Of a stretch of 64,000 nt of DNA, positions 52,802 through 61,122 are shown one piece after another. How positions within the stretch are numbered: position 1 is the first letter of the stretch; each line of letters starts with the position of its first letter. The notes beneath the pieces were generated by a model. It did no database searches, was not told the DNA's origin, and saw only the letters and a list, made by a program, of their open reading frames with translations. The position numbers were made by a program, and so were the translations under genes. The DNA comes from Actinomycetota bacterium (GTDB lineage Bacteria > Actinomycetota > Acidimicrobiia > IMCC26256 > PALSA-555). Location of the stretch: the NCBI GenBank assembly GCA_003140175.1, contig PLJD01000070.1, positions 96,853-160,852 of the forward strand, in the 5' to 3' direction.

Positions 52802-53084
52802 CAAGATCCTCTCCATCGAGTCTCGGCGCTCGGGGCGCTCCTTGGGGGGAGGATTATGTGTCTTTCTCACTGGGATCGCAACGCTGAGGCACGACGACCA
52901 GCGTGCCGCCAGGCACCGCGGGCCCGCAGATCCTCAGCGGGACCTTCGGCTCTGTGATCCAGGACTTTCGGGGTCAACAGCCGGGGGACAGGAGTCAAGT
53001 CGGTGCCAGCAATTGGCCGGCGGCGAGAACAAGACCAACCACGGTGCGACTGCAGCGCGGGGCATGCGGTAGGGGGTATTGGAT

Positions 53085-53111
53085 GACGCGCGATCTACGG
53101 AACCGCGTGTC
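53085..53111. repeat. 27-bp palindromic element, copy 12
   Basis: GACGCGCGAT, loop CTACGGA, ACCGCGTGTC. Pair 4 is a G-T wobble where most copies have T-A, with both arms changed. Confidence 0.83.
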
Positions 53112-53120
53112 GGGACCATT

Positions 53121-53145
53121 GACCTGCGGTCTCGCAGACCGAGTC
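53121..53145. repeat. Decayed palindromic element
   Basis: GACCTGCGGT, loop CTCGCAG, then ACCGAGTC: the right arm has lost two bases. Confidence 0.5.
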
Positions 53146-53293
53146 GCACCATTGTCGGAAGACCGGTCCCCCCTGACTGCCCGAGCAAACGAAGCTTCGG
53201 CGGTGGCGGCGAGCCTCTGGTAGTCGGCGAGGGAAAGTGCAACCAGCCTCATCCACCTACGAGCCACCGCAGACGGCCCTGGAGCGCTCGAGC

Positions 53294-54328
53294 TCAGGGC
53301 GATGTAGCAGAACGCAGTTCGTCCAATCCGGGTACCTGTGCCGTCGCGAGTCGTTCGAAGGTGGCCGGCGCGAACGCCCCGTGCTTGTACAAGCCCGCGT
53401 CGAGGAGGAGGTCGAGCTGGGGTGGCGACGCGAAGCCTCCGAGCACGCTGGGGGTGTCCGTGCTTCGGTGGCCATGGAGCACGCCGCAGGGAGCGAGGAT
53501 GACGTCGTAGGTGTCGAGCGGGACAAACTGCGATCCGCTGTAGCCGTGAGCGGTGTAACCCTCACAGACCCCTTCCCACAGGATGAGGCACTCGTCTGAA
53601 ACTGGATGGATATGCATGCGATCGCTGGCCCGCGCAGGTGCGAGGGCGAAGTTGAACCCGGCGGTGCGAGTACCGGCTCCAGGCCAGAGAACCAACTGCG
53701 CAGGGATCCCCAGGCCGGGGAATGGCGTTCCCGAGTACACGTTGAAGATGGCCCCACCTGTCCGTACCTCGGCCGGCGTAAGGTGCGCGGCGCTAACTTT
53801 CGACTTCGAGTCGTGATATCCCATCTGGTGTTGCGGAATCTCGACATGTGACGCGTTAAGTGTCGCCTTGAAGATCGCCGACTGATTCAGGGTTGCCTCG
53901 GCGCGGTTGTAGAAGCCGCTTGGCTCGTAGAGGTCGAACTGTGGCGGCGTGATCTGGGTGACGAGTACGAGGTCCTCCGTCGCGTCGGCGGCGGCTCGGA
54001 CGGCGTGCACAACGGTTTCCGGGAAGTATGCAATGTCACCGGGTTGGATCGCCCGCCAATCCCCGCGCAGGAGCACCTCGCCGCGCCCCGACAAGCACAA
54101 CATGGCCTCTTCTGCCATGCCGTAGGCATAGGTGTCGGATTCGTCGGCGGGGTGCAGAGTGAGAACGTGAACCGCTTCAGTTTGGAATCCGATGCCTGGC
54201 CAGGCAATCAGTCGGGTGTGCAACCCGTTCGTGGTGATCTCGGCTCCGTCCTGGAGATTGCCAATCGCCCCGAAAGACCGGATTTCCTCGCGCGTGCGGA
54301 ATCGCGCCTGGAATTGCTCGTCTGCCAT
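53294..54328 (-). CDS. Bicupin protein
   Basis: A 344-residue protein with two cupin domains. The second keeps the metal site: MHIHPVSDECLILWEG (HxH and Glu) and APCGVLHGHR (His). The first cupin reads AEEAMLCLSGRGEVLLRG and GDIAYFPETVVHA, with only one of the two leading His, so probably one metal is bound. Function unknown; possible dioxygenase or isomerase. ATG 54328 starts the fold. It is on the same strand as the SthA-like gene upstream, with a 210-bp gap. Confidence 0.8.
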   Translation of the reverse strand: MADEQFQARFRTREEIRSFGAIGNLQDGAEITTNGLHTRLIAWPGIGFQTEAVHVLTLHPADESDTYAYGMAEEAMLCLSGRGEVLLRGDWRAIQPGDIAYFPETVVHAVRAAADATEDLVLVTQITPPQFDLYEPSGFYNRAEATLNQSAIFKATLNASHVEIPQHQMGYHDSKSKVSAAHLTPAEVRTGGAIFNVYSGTPFPGLGIPAQLVLWPGAGTRTAGFNFALAPARASDRMHIHPVSDECLILWEGVCEGYTAHGYSGSQFVPLDTYDVILAPCGVLHGHRSTDTPSVLGGFASPPQLDLLLDAGLYKHGAFAPATFERLATAQVPGLDELRSATSP

Positions 54329-54538
54329 CGACGCAAATTACCGCCTCAGATCCGAGTGTGGGGCCGTGCGCTGCCCGCCGTCGCAAGCGGTGGGTTCCGC
54401 CGTTTTCCTCACATCCTTCTGGGAGATTCAGCGACGGAGGCCTCGGCCTACCGGGCTTCCGGTTGGTGCCGCACTCGTTGACAGAGATGACACGGAACCC
54501 TCGCCAAAAGGGGCCGGGATGAGCTCGATCCGAGCGAC

Positions 54539-55942
54539 TCAGATCGCCGAGTGATGCGCGAGTCGTTGGAGCCCGTTGTAGGCGGCGTACTTGTAGGTCT
54601 CGGTCAGGGTGGGAACGTTGTAGACCGCTTGGATGAAGTAGTCGATCCCGCCGTCGAAGTGGAGCACGGCTTGTCCGTGGTGCACGAGTTCGGTCGCGGA
54701 CTCGCCGAGGATATGCACGCCGAGCAGCCGGCGGTCGGCGCGCCGGAACACGAGCTTGATGAACCCGTCGGTGTTTCCCGAGATCATTGATCTGCTGTTG
54801 CGGGCGAAACGTGCCAGGCCCAACTCATAGTCGATGCCGTCTGCCCCGGCTTGTTGTTCGGTGATCCCCGCCGCGGCGGCTTCGGGGATCGAGTACACGC
54901 CGATGGGCGTGATGGGGTCGACCATCTGCTTAAAGGGGATGCCGAACGCGTGGCACGCCGCGACGCGTCCCTGCTCCATCGAGACCGACGCGAGCGCGGG
55001 CGGGCCGATCACATCGCCCGCGGCGTAGATGCCCGGCGCGCTGGTGCGATAGCAGCCATCGACGCTGATGCGTCCTCGCTCCTCGACCGCGACGCCGATC
55101 TCGTCGAGCGCGAGACCTTCGGTGTTGCCGACCCGGCCGGCCGCGAACAGCAACTTGTCGGCACGGACGATGCCATGACCTGGGATTTCGACCACGAGAC
55201 CCTCGCCGTCCCGTCGGACTTGCACGCGGCCAGCCCCTAGCGTGACCTGCACGCCAATATCGCTGAGGGCATCGGCGAGGCCATTGCAGATGTCGTGATC
55301 CATCGTGGGAATCAGACGCGACCGCTCGTCGACCAAGGTCACCTGGCTGGCAAGCGCGCGAAAGATCGACGCGTACTCACAGCCGACCGCGCCCCCACCG
55401 ATGATCACGAGCCGGCGGACCGGCTCGTCGAGATCCAAGACGGTCGCGGAGTCAACCACGTCGGGATCGTCGAAGTCGATCCCCGGAGGATGAAACGGGC
55501 GTGATCCGGTGGCGATGAGGATCGCGTCGGCTTGCAGGTCGCGGGTTTGGCCGTTCGCGGTCGTGACGTGCACCATTCGGTCGAGTCCCAGGCGCGCGTC
55601 GCCGCGTAGCAGCTCAATGCCGTGCGCGTCGATGTTCGACCGGACTTCACCGGTGATGGTCTCGATCACGCGCCGCGAGCGTGCCCGCAGACGATCGACC
55701 GCGAACGCGGGATCGAGGTCGAGGCTGAGTCCCTCGTACACGTCACGATGCCGAAATCCAGTCAGGTACAGCGCGGCCTCGCGGAGCGTCTTGGATGGCA
55801 CCCACGCGTTGATCGCGGCCGCGCCGCCCGCGCGCTCCTGACGCTCCACGACCGCCACGCGCTTACCAAAATACGCGGCCTGCGCGGCGCCTTTCTCACC
55901 CGCGGGTCCCGCGCCGATCACCACCATGTCGAACCGCTCCAC
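54539..55942 (-). CDS. SthA-like soluble pyridine nucleotide transhydrogenase, atypical
   Basis: A 467-residue flavoprotein of the dihydrolipoamide dehydrogenase group. FAD site VVIGAGPAGEKGAAQAAYFGK, NAD site LVIIGGGAVGCEYASIF, and APGIYAAGDVIGP. The C-terminal YNVPTLTETYKYAAYNGLQRL follows SthA. In most relatives a redox Cys lies in GGxCxNxGxxPSK; here the place reads GGAAAINAWVPSKTLRE, with no Cys at all. Thus it cannot be a disulfide oxidoreductase and probably passes hydride between NADH and NADPH or quinones. GTG 55942 is chosen by comparison with VERFD starts. Confidence 0.82.
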   Translation of the reverse strand: MERFDMVVIGAGPAGEKGAAQAAYFGKRVAVVERQERAGGAAAINAWVPSKTLREAALYLTGFRHRDVYEGLSLDLDPAFAVDRLRARSRRVIETITGEVRSNIDAHGIELLRGDARLGLDRMVHVTTANGQTRDLQADAILIATGSRPFHPPGIDFDDPDVVDSATVLDLDEPVRRLVIIGGGAVGCEYASIFRALASQVTLVDERSRLIPTMDHDICNGLADALSDIGVQVTLGAGRVQVRRDGEGLVVEIPGHGIVRADKLLFAAGRVGNTEGLALDEIGVAVEERGRISVDGCYRTSAPGIYAAGDVIGPPALASVSMEQGRVAACHAFGIPFKQMVDPITPIGVYSIPEAAAAGITEQQAGADGIDYELGLARFARNSRSMISGNTDGFIKLVFRRADRRLLGVHILGESATELVHHGQAVLHFDGGIDYFIQAVYNVPTLTETYKYAAYNGLQRLAHHSAI

Positions 55943-56040
55943 CACGACTGCCCAGTATGTATGACAACCGAGGCGCGATAGGGGGAAATCGGCTCCCGTT
56001 GGCGCACCCACACACGGCGATCGCCACCTCTCGCCAACGT

Positions 56041-56067
56041 GACTCGCGATCGTGGGAACCGCGAGTC
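56041..56067. repeat. 27-bp palindromic element, copy 13
   Basis: GACTCGCGAT, loop CGTGGGA, ACCGCGAGTC. Lies in a divergent gap between the SthA-like gene and the gene at 56227. Confidence 0.88.
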
Positions 56068-56226
56068 TGACCCGAGTCCGGTCGGAAGAACTCAGTAGCC
56101 CTTACTCATGTCCGACCCCGTCCGTCCGCGAGCCTGGTGAGTCGGCGCACCCCGGCCTACGATCGACGACTTCCAGAGACGGCCGTCGGGATGCAGATGC
56201 CCGGGTCGCACGCAGGAGGACTAAGC

Positions 56227-56616
56227 ATGGGGCTCTTTAAGGACGCGAGGAAGGCCGCGCAGAGCGGCGCCTCGCTCGGCGGTGCAGGGATGCCTGGTGG
56301 CAGAATTCCGGGAGGGATGGCCGGCATGAGCATGCCGGATCCCGCGTACGTGGCACTGGTCAACAAGATCGGCCAGTCCGGCGTCGAGGCACCGGCGGAG
56401 CTTCACGCGATTCGAGCCGTGGGCAGCCCGGACATGAGCGGTGCGACGCCCCACGAGTTCGACGTCACCGTGAAGCCCTCCGGCGGGGAGCCGTACGACA
56501 CGACCATCCGCCAGAGCATGCTGGACATGCAGATGCAGGGCCTCACGGAAGGCAAAGCCGTCACCGTGAAGTACGACCCCGATAACCCGAGTGCCGCGTT
56601 GCTCCACAGCTGGTAG
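56227..56616 (+). CDS. Small beta-rich protein with Met/Gly-rich N-terminus
   Basis: A 129-residue protein. It starts MGLFKDARKAAQSG and has a Gly/Met-rich linker (GGAGMPGGRIPGGMAGMSM), then a domain with HEFDVTVKPSGGEPYDTTIR and KAVTVKYDPDNPSAALL. ATG 56227 follows GGAGG. The second half shares its plan with the protein at 48330. Many actinobacteria encode similar proteins of unknown role. It is possibly a membrane-associated or secreted-stress factor, but no signal is visible. Confidence 0.68.
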   Translation: MGLFKDARKAAQSGASLGGAGMPGGRIPGGMAGMSMPDPAYVALVNKIGQSGVEAPAELHAIRAVGSPDMSGATPHEFDVTVKPSGGEPYDTTIRQSMLDMQMQGLTEGKAVTVKYDPDNPSAALLHSW

Positions 56617-56693
56617 GCGACGGCGCGGCAGGGTCGTTGTCGATCGGGAGGATGACCTTCATCGGTCGTGGTTGACGCACCGGCGAGGGTGTC

Positions 56694-56720
56694 GACTCGC
56701 GATCCAGGGAGCCGCGAGTC
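56694..56720. repeat. 27-bp palindromic element, copy 14
   Basis: GACTCGCGAT, loop CCAGGGA, GCCGCGAGTC. Two inner pairs are altered. Confidence 0.85.
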
Positions 56721-56747
56721 GAGTTTGGTATGGAACGCCGATCCTCC

Positions 56748-56778
56748 CTTGAGTAGTCGTGAGTACCGGCTACTCAAG
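56748..56778. promoter_or_regulatory. 9-bp perfect inverted repeat
   Basis: CTTGAGTAG (56748-56756) and CTACTCAAG (56770-56778), 13-bp spacer. It is unlike the 27-bp family. Position about 195 bp before the ATG at 56973 fits an operator, or an RNA hairpin after the preceding gene. Confidence 0.5.
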
Positions 56779-56972
56779 ACCGCCCGCATGCAGCGCGAGA
56801 TGATCGGTCCAAGGATCGGGGCGAGCGCAGACAAGGTATCGGCGTAAGGCGCAGCGCCGAAGCAGGCAACCCGGTGCGTGATCGGACCGGCCAGACCCTC
56901 ACATGACCGTGAGGAACCACAGCGCACACGTTGCCGGCGAGATCCTGACTTCGACCTCAGGAGGGTAGCGAC

Positions 56973-57296
56973 ATGGGATGGTTCACGCGATATTTCCTCC
57001 CGCCGCGGCGACCACGTCTGAAGGACATCAAGACCGACTGGAATGGGCCCGAGTTCGAGCCCATCGCTGGGGTCACCTTCCAGCAGTTCGTCGAGATCTC
57101 GCAAGGCATTCAGGGGGCGGGTGGCAATGCGGCCGCGATGGACGCCGTCGCCGAGCAACACGGCGTCTCTGCGGCAGCCTGGCGCCAGGCGTTTGTCGGC
57201 TGGGAACAGCGGATCACGACAACCCCCAGCCTTGGGATCGCTATGAGCAAGATCTACCTCGGTCCCGACTACACCGGCCGGGCTCACCGCGGGTGA
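56973..57296 (+). CDS. Small alpha-helical protein, unknown function (DUF6620-like?)
   Basis: A 107-residue protein starting MGWFTRYFLPPRRPRLKD, with GVTFQQFVEISQGIQGAGG and AWRQAFVGWEQRI. The pattern recalls small uncharacterised actinobacterial proteins I would loosely place with DUF6620, with low certainty. Its last residues (TGRAHRG) are read from DNA that in the +1 frame encodes a PDZ fragment, so its natural end may have been replaced. ATG 56973 follows AGGAGGG. Confidence 0.6.
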   Translation: MGWFTRYFLPPRRPRLKDIKTDWNGPEFEPIAGVTFQQFVEISQGIQGAGGNAAAMDAVAEQHGVSAAAWRQAFVGWEQRITTTPSLGIAMSKIYLGPDYTGRAHRG

Positions 57297-57460
57297 CGTG
57301 ATCGTCGCGATCAACGGGAACTCTGTCGAGTCAGCATCGGACCTGACGGCTGCGCTCGCCAAGGACGACCCCGGCGACACGGTGCGGGTCGGTTGGCTCG
57401 ACTCGTCGGGTCGGGCAGCAGCAAGCCACGGTTACGCTCGTGGCTGGGCCCCCTGCTTGA
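57262..57460 (+). pseudogene. PDZ-domain fragment of a second HtrA-type protease
   Basis: Reading from about 57262, the DNA codes for PAGLTAGDVIVAINGNSVES and DLTAALAKDDPGDTV up to GWLDSSG, then after a one-base frameshift near 57410 for QQQATVTLVAGPPA and TGA 57458-57460. This matches the C-terminal PDZ of the HtrA at 58583 (GLTAGDFIVSLNG, TATVKLIAGPPA). It lacks the protease domain and a start codon. It is a broken paralogue 1.1 kb upstream of the intact gene. Confidence 0.75.
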
Positions 57461-57515
57461 TCGCCTGACGCTCCCGCCGGCCCAGGAACCGGGCCGGACA
57501 GTTCGTCATCGACGT

Positions 57516-57542
57516 GACTCGCGATCGTTGAAACCGCGAGAC
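57516..57542. repeat. 27-bp palindromic element, copy 15
   Basis: GACTCGCGAT, loop CGTTGAA, ACCGCGAGAC. It follows the broken PDZ gene. Further short relics (TTCGCGAGTT, TTCGCGATCC) lie between 57550 and 57600. Confidence 0.82.
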
Positions 57543-57614
57543 GACACGATTCGCGAGTTACAAGCTCCCCGAGTCCACCGCGATTCGCGATCCCCGAGTT
57601 AGTCCGCAGCCAAA

Positions 57615-57641
57615 GAGCTGCGATCTCCGGAACGGCGTGTC
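57615..57641. repeat. Decayed 27-bp element
   Basis: GAGCTGCGAT, loop CTCCGGA, ACGGCGTGTC. Right length and loop, several arm changes. Confidence 0.5.
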
Positions 57642-57701
57642 ACCCCTCGCAGGCGCCGTCGTCCGGGAGCACCACCGGCCCAGCCGGTATCTTCAAGGTG
57701 A

Positions 57702-58190
57702 TTGGCAGCTTCTCCGTACATCATCGACTACCGAGGGGTTTTCGACTTCCCCATCCCACCCGAGGAGCTCTGGGACGCCATCGAGCGCGCTGACCGATTC
57801 GAGGGCTGGTGGAGTTGGCTCTCGGAATTCCGTCTCATGGGCGACGGGCTTCGGAGGGGATCGGTGCTCTACGGGGTGGTTGCCCCACCGTTGCCCTACA
57901 GAATGCGTCTGCGGATCGACCTCGAGGAATGCGCCCGCCCCTCGCGAATCGAGGCGGCCGTCCACGGCGACCTTGAAGGCCGGGCGCGGCTGCTCCTCGA
58001 GGACCAAGCTCATGGATCCCGCGTGAGTGCGAGCTGGACACTCGAGATGAGGCAGCGTCCCATGAGAATGGCAGCGCGGGTCGCCCACCCCGCGCTGCGG
58101 TGGGGCCACGACCGAGTCGTCGAAGCAACGGTGCGCGGCTTTCGTCACCACCTGACGAGCGACAACGAGCAGGGCAGACCCCCACAATGA
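57702..58190 (+). CDS. SRPBCC-family protein
   Basis: A 162-residue protein with the START-like pattern: YRGVFDFPIPPEELWDAIERADRFEGWW at the N-terminus, a strand series (RMRLRIDLEE, RIEAAVHGDL) and a long C-terminal helix (RWGHDRVVEATVRGFRHHL). Such proteins bind hydrophobic ligands, for instance polyketides or lipids. The start is TTG 57702 behind AAGGTGA. No substrate can be inferred. Confidence 0.8.
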   Translation: MAASPYIIDYRGVFDFPIPPEELWDAIERADRFEGWWSWLSEFRLMGDGLRRGSVLYGVVAPPLPYRMRLRIDLEECARPSRIEAAVHGDLEGRARLLLEDQAHGSRVSASWTLEMRQRPMRMAARVAHPALRWGHDRVVEATVRGFRHHLTSDNEQGRPPQ

Positions 58191-58582
58191 GGGCGAGTCA
58201 CGCCTCGGTCTCTCCGGCCGGGTGGGGATGCGCGTGCGTTGAACGACGCGTGGCGCGCAAACAGCGCAAACGGCAGGCAAACACTGCGAGCCTCGGCGCC
58301 GGACCTTCCCGCGCGCCTACCCGTCCTGATGCCCTGTGTCGCTTCAAGGTCGGAAAGGAGAGTTGGGATGACGGGCGCGGGGATACCAGCGGGACGGCTG
58401 CCCGACAATCGCCGGCGCCTGGCTCCCCGAAGCTGACGGTCCCCCAGCGATAGGCCCTCCGTGCGGATGCCAATCCCCCGCCTATGACCTCGCGACTCGC
58501 GGGCTGTAGAACCGCAAGTCGCCCGCGAAGGCGATCCGCAAGGGCGCTGCGTTAGGGTCGGTTCTTCGAGACAGGGCCGGTG
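58191..58582. other. 392-bp gap with one palindromic element
   Basis: Contains the element at 58494, 63 bp before the HtrA reading frame. No gene seen. Confidence 0.45.
58494..58520. repeat. 27-bp palindromic element, copy 16
   Basis: GACTCGCGGG, loop CTGTAGA, ACCGCAAGTC. Confidence 0.82.
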
Positions 58583-59776
58583 ATGCCGCCTCACGACGAG
58601 GAAACCATCGAAAGTCCCGGCAGCGATCCCGTCCGGGAATCTCGGCCCCGGCCGGCCCGACGGCTGGTCGGGAGTGTCCTCGTCGCGGGCCTTGCGCTCG
58701 GCGCGGGGATCGCCGTTGGTGCCGCCACACGCAACGGGTCCTCGGCGTCGAACGCACAGAGCACGTCGGCTGGCGCGGGTACGACCTCGCCGTCTTCGCC
58801 CTCAGTGGTGGGGGGCACCTCGGGCGGGCTCGATGTTGCGGGGATTGGGGCCAAGGTCGACCCGGCGGTCGTGGACATCAACACCACACTTGCCAATAAC
58901 GGTGGGGCCGCGGCCGGAACGGGAATGGTGATCTCTGCGTCTGGTGAGTTGCTCACGAATAACCACGTGATCGACGGAGAGACCACCATCACGGTCCGTG
59001 CCGTCGGATCGGGCCGTACCTACACGGCCGATGTCGTCGGCTACGACGTCACGGACGACGTCGCCGTGTTGCAGATGAGAGGGGCTTCGGCCCTACCGAC
59101 GATCACGGCCGCGAAATCGTTCCCGGTTCTGATCGGGCAACCGGTCGTCGCGATCGGGAACGCGCTGGGTAAAGGGGGCACGCCAACCGCTACGCCAGGA
59201 GTGGTCTCGGCAGTCGACCAGACGGTCACCGCGGGCGAGAACGGTCAGAGCGCTGAAACCCTCCACGGGATGATCCAGACCAACGCTCAGATCCAACCGG
59301 GCGACTCGGGTGGGCCACTAGTCAAAGCGGACGCTCAGGTGATCGGCATGGATACCGCAGCCTCGGCCAGCAGCGGTGGTCTCCAGCAAGCATCACCGAC
59401 CACCGGTTTTGCCATCCCGATCGACACGGCGTTGTCGATCGCACGCCAGATCGAGGCGGGCCATGCGACCGCCAACATCCATCTCGGCTCACGAGCTCTG
59501 CTCGGGGTCGAGATCAAAGACACCACGACGGGCACGTCGGGAGGTTCTGGCGCCCCGGTGATCGGCGTCGAGCCCAACTCGCCAGCAGCATCGCTCGGCC
59601 TCACCGCGGGAGACTTCATTGTCTCGCTCAACGGCACGCCGATCAGCACCTCTTCTGATCTCACCGCCGCCATCGCTCCGCTTCACGCTGGCCAAACGGC
59701 CACGGTCGGCTGGACCGATAGCGCCGGCCACCACCACACCGCCACCGTCAAGCTGATCGCGGGACCACCCGCATGA
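58583..59776 (+). CDS. HtrA-type trypsin-like serine protease with PDZ domain
   Basis: A 397-residue membrane-anchored protease. One N-terminal helix (about 30-48, LVGSVLVAGLALGAGIAVG) anchors it, then a Ser/Thr linker. The trypsin-like triad is in LTNNHVID (His), DVTDDVAVL (Asp) and IQPGDSGGPLV (Ser). A single PDZ domain follows (ASLGLTAGDFIVSLNG). Such proteases degrade or cut misfolded envelope proteins. ATG 58583 follows a GTG at 58580; either may be used. The protein downstream at 59858 has the same N-terminal layout. Confidence 0.93.
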   Translation: MPPHDEETIESPGSDPVRESRPRPARRLVGSVLVAGLALGAGIAVGAATRNGSSASNAQSTSAGAGTTSPSSPSVVGGTSGGLDVAGIGAKVDPAVVDINTTLANNGGAAAGTGMVISASGELLTNNHVIDGETTITVRAVGSGRTYTADVVGYDVTDDVAVLQMRGASALPTITAAKSFPVLIGQPVVAIGNALGKGGTPTATPGVVSAVDQTVTAGENGQSAETLHGMIQTNAQIQPGDSGGPLVKADAQVIGMDTAASASSGGLQQASPTTGFAIPIDTALSIARQIEAGHATANIHLGSRALLGVEIKDTTTGTSGGSGAPVIGVEPNSPAASLGLTAGDFIVSLNGTPISTSSDLTAAIAPLHAGQTATVGWTDSAGHHHTATVKLIAGPPA

Positions 59777-59857
59777 GGCAACCTGGCCCGACTGTGATCT
59801 GGCAATGACACCTATCCCCGCGACGAGCAGGTGGCGCTGCGGACCGACAGGGATCCA

Positions 59858-60688
59858 GTGAGCGACGGGTTCCCTGCTCCCGATGTCCTGGGGTCGGCGT
59901 CCCCCACTCCGCCGAACACCCCGTCGACGAGCCACGGCACCGTCCCACGGTGGGTGGTGGGCGTGGTGGTACTTGCTGTGCTCTTCGCCGGCGGGATTGC
60001 CGTCGGGCGATGGGCGATCGGCACTAGTTCCACAACGGCGGCGGGGCGCGGCTCTCCGAGCACGTCGACTGGACCGCCTGCGCCCGCTGACCCTGACGCG
60101 TCCGTCCTCTCCGGACTCGTCGTCCAGCAAGCCGATGTCGGATCGACGTTCAATGTCCAGCTCCTCGCTGGCGGTAATCAGGTCGCGGGACAACCCACGC
60201 TGGACCTGTGCAACGGAACGTTCCCGAGCGAGTCGAATCGCACCGCCCGCTTGCAGGACGTCGCCCTCGACAGCCAGGGCAACGGCCGGCTGAGCACTGA
60301 GGCCGTCCTGTACTCCACCGCTGCTGAATCCACCCAAGCGTTCAGCGAGCTCAAGACAGTCGCGGCGAAGTGTCCCAAGTCACGCGTGGTGAGCCCAGTC
60401 GGCGAACCCACCGTGACCACCCACTTCAGTGCGGCACCAGATGCCGCCTGGCCCCAAACGTCAACCGTCGACCGCCTCGCATTCAGCTTCACCACCACTG
60501 GCCAGTCCGGTCAGGCCCAACCCTCCATCGCGGTCTACCTCCGCCGAGGTCGAGCCCTCATGGGCATCTACTTCCCCCAACCCAACACCCAACCCACGAT
60601 CAGCGGCCAGACCACCATCGCCGGAATCGTCAACGTCTTCGCTACCCGCCTCGCACAACTACCCGCCTCGAACGTCAACAGCCGATGA
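59858..60688 (+). CDS. Membrane-anchored outer domain protein
   Basis: A 276-residue protein. A Pro/Ser-rich N-terminus, a membrane helix (WVVGVVVLAVLFAGGIAVG), a Ser/Pro linker and an outer domain of about 200 residues with paired cysteines (LDLCNGTFPSES and VAAKCPKS). This resembles the sensor domain style of PknH-type outer domains, though no kinase is attached. GTG 59858 is chosen for AGGGA upstream; a longer start at 59831 is possible. It follows HtrA by 81 bp, so the two may cooperate. Confidence 0.7.
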   Translation: MSDGFPAPDVLGSASPTPPNTPSTSHGTVPRWVVGVVVLAVLFAGGIAVGRWAIGTSSTTAAGRGSPSTSTGPPAPADPDASVLSGLVVQQADVGSTFNVQLLAGGNQVAGQPTLDLCNGTFPSESNRTARLQDVALDSQGNGRLSTEAVLYSTAAESTQAFSELKTVAAKCPKSRVVSPVGEPTVTTHFSAAPDAAWPQTSTVDRLAFSFTTTGQSGQAQPSIAVYLRRGRALMGIYFPQPNTQPTISGQTTIAGIVNVFATRLAQLPASNVNSR

Positions 60689-60802
60689 GCGCACACTGAC
60701 CCACGCGTCGGTGCGGCATCCCGTAGGGACGCCGGATGTCCCTCGTCTGTGGTTCGAGGACCGCCAGCAAGAACCGGCAGCCGAGAGAGCCACCCTCCAA
60801 CC

Positions 60803-60829
60803 GACTCGCGATGTGGGAAACCGAGAGTC
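60803..60829. repeat. 27-bp palindromic element, copy 17
   Basis: GACTCGCGAT, loop GTGGGAA, ACCGAGAGTC. Confidence 0.83.
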
Positions 60830-61067
60830 GGCCGAGGACGGGGACGCCGCGACGCCGCGACGCCGCACAGATCTTCAGCCAGAGGGAAGCTTCCACTCGT
60901 AGGTTCGAAGTGGATCCGCTTCGTAAGTCACAGCGGTCGGGCGGGTGCGTGCGGCGATTTCAAACGTTATGTACGCCCTCAAGCACTGCCTCGGTCCCAT
61001 GCCTTGTATTGGTCGACACCAATCGCGGCACCGGATCGCCATCCCGGATCGACACCGGCCCGCCTTT

Positions 61068-61094
61068 GACTCGCGGTCTTGGAAACCGCGAGTC
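61068..61094. repeat. 27-bp palindromic element, copy 18 (perfect arms)
   Basis: GACTCGCGGT, loop CTTGGAA, ACCGCGAGTC. Confidence 0.9.
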
Positions 61095-61122
61095 AGTGCG
61101 GCTCGGCTTGGCTTCGGCGAGG

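Larger units (their letters stand above)
52802..53293. other. 492-bp gap with two palindromic elements
   Basis: Elements at 53085 and 53121 lie within 10 bp of each other. The rest holds the promoter of the dikinase unit but no clear motif and no gene. Confidence 0.45.
56617..56972. other. 356-bp gap with a palindromic element and a second inverted repeat
   Basis: Holds the element at 56694 and the inverted repeat at 56748-56778. No gene seen. A ribosome site AGGAGGG sits before the next ATG. Confidence 0.5.
60689..61122. other. 434-bp convergent gap with two palindromic elements
   Basis: Elements at 60803 and 61068. No gene between them. Confidence 0.5.
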
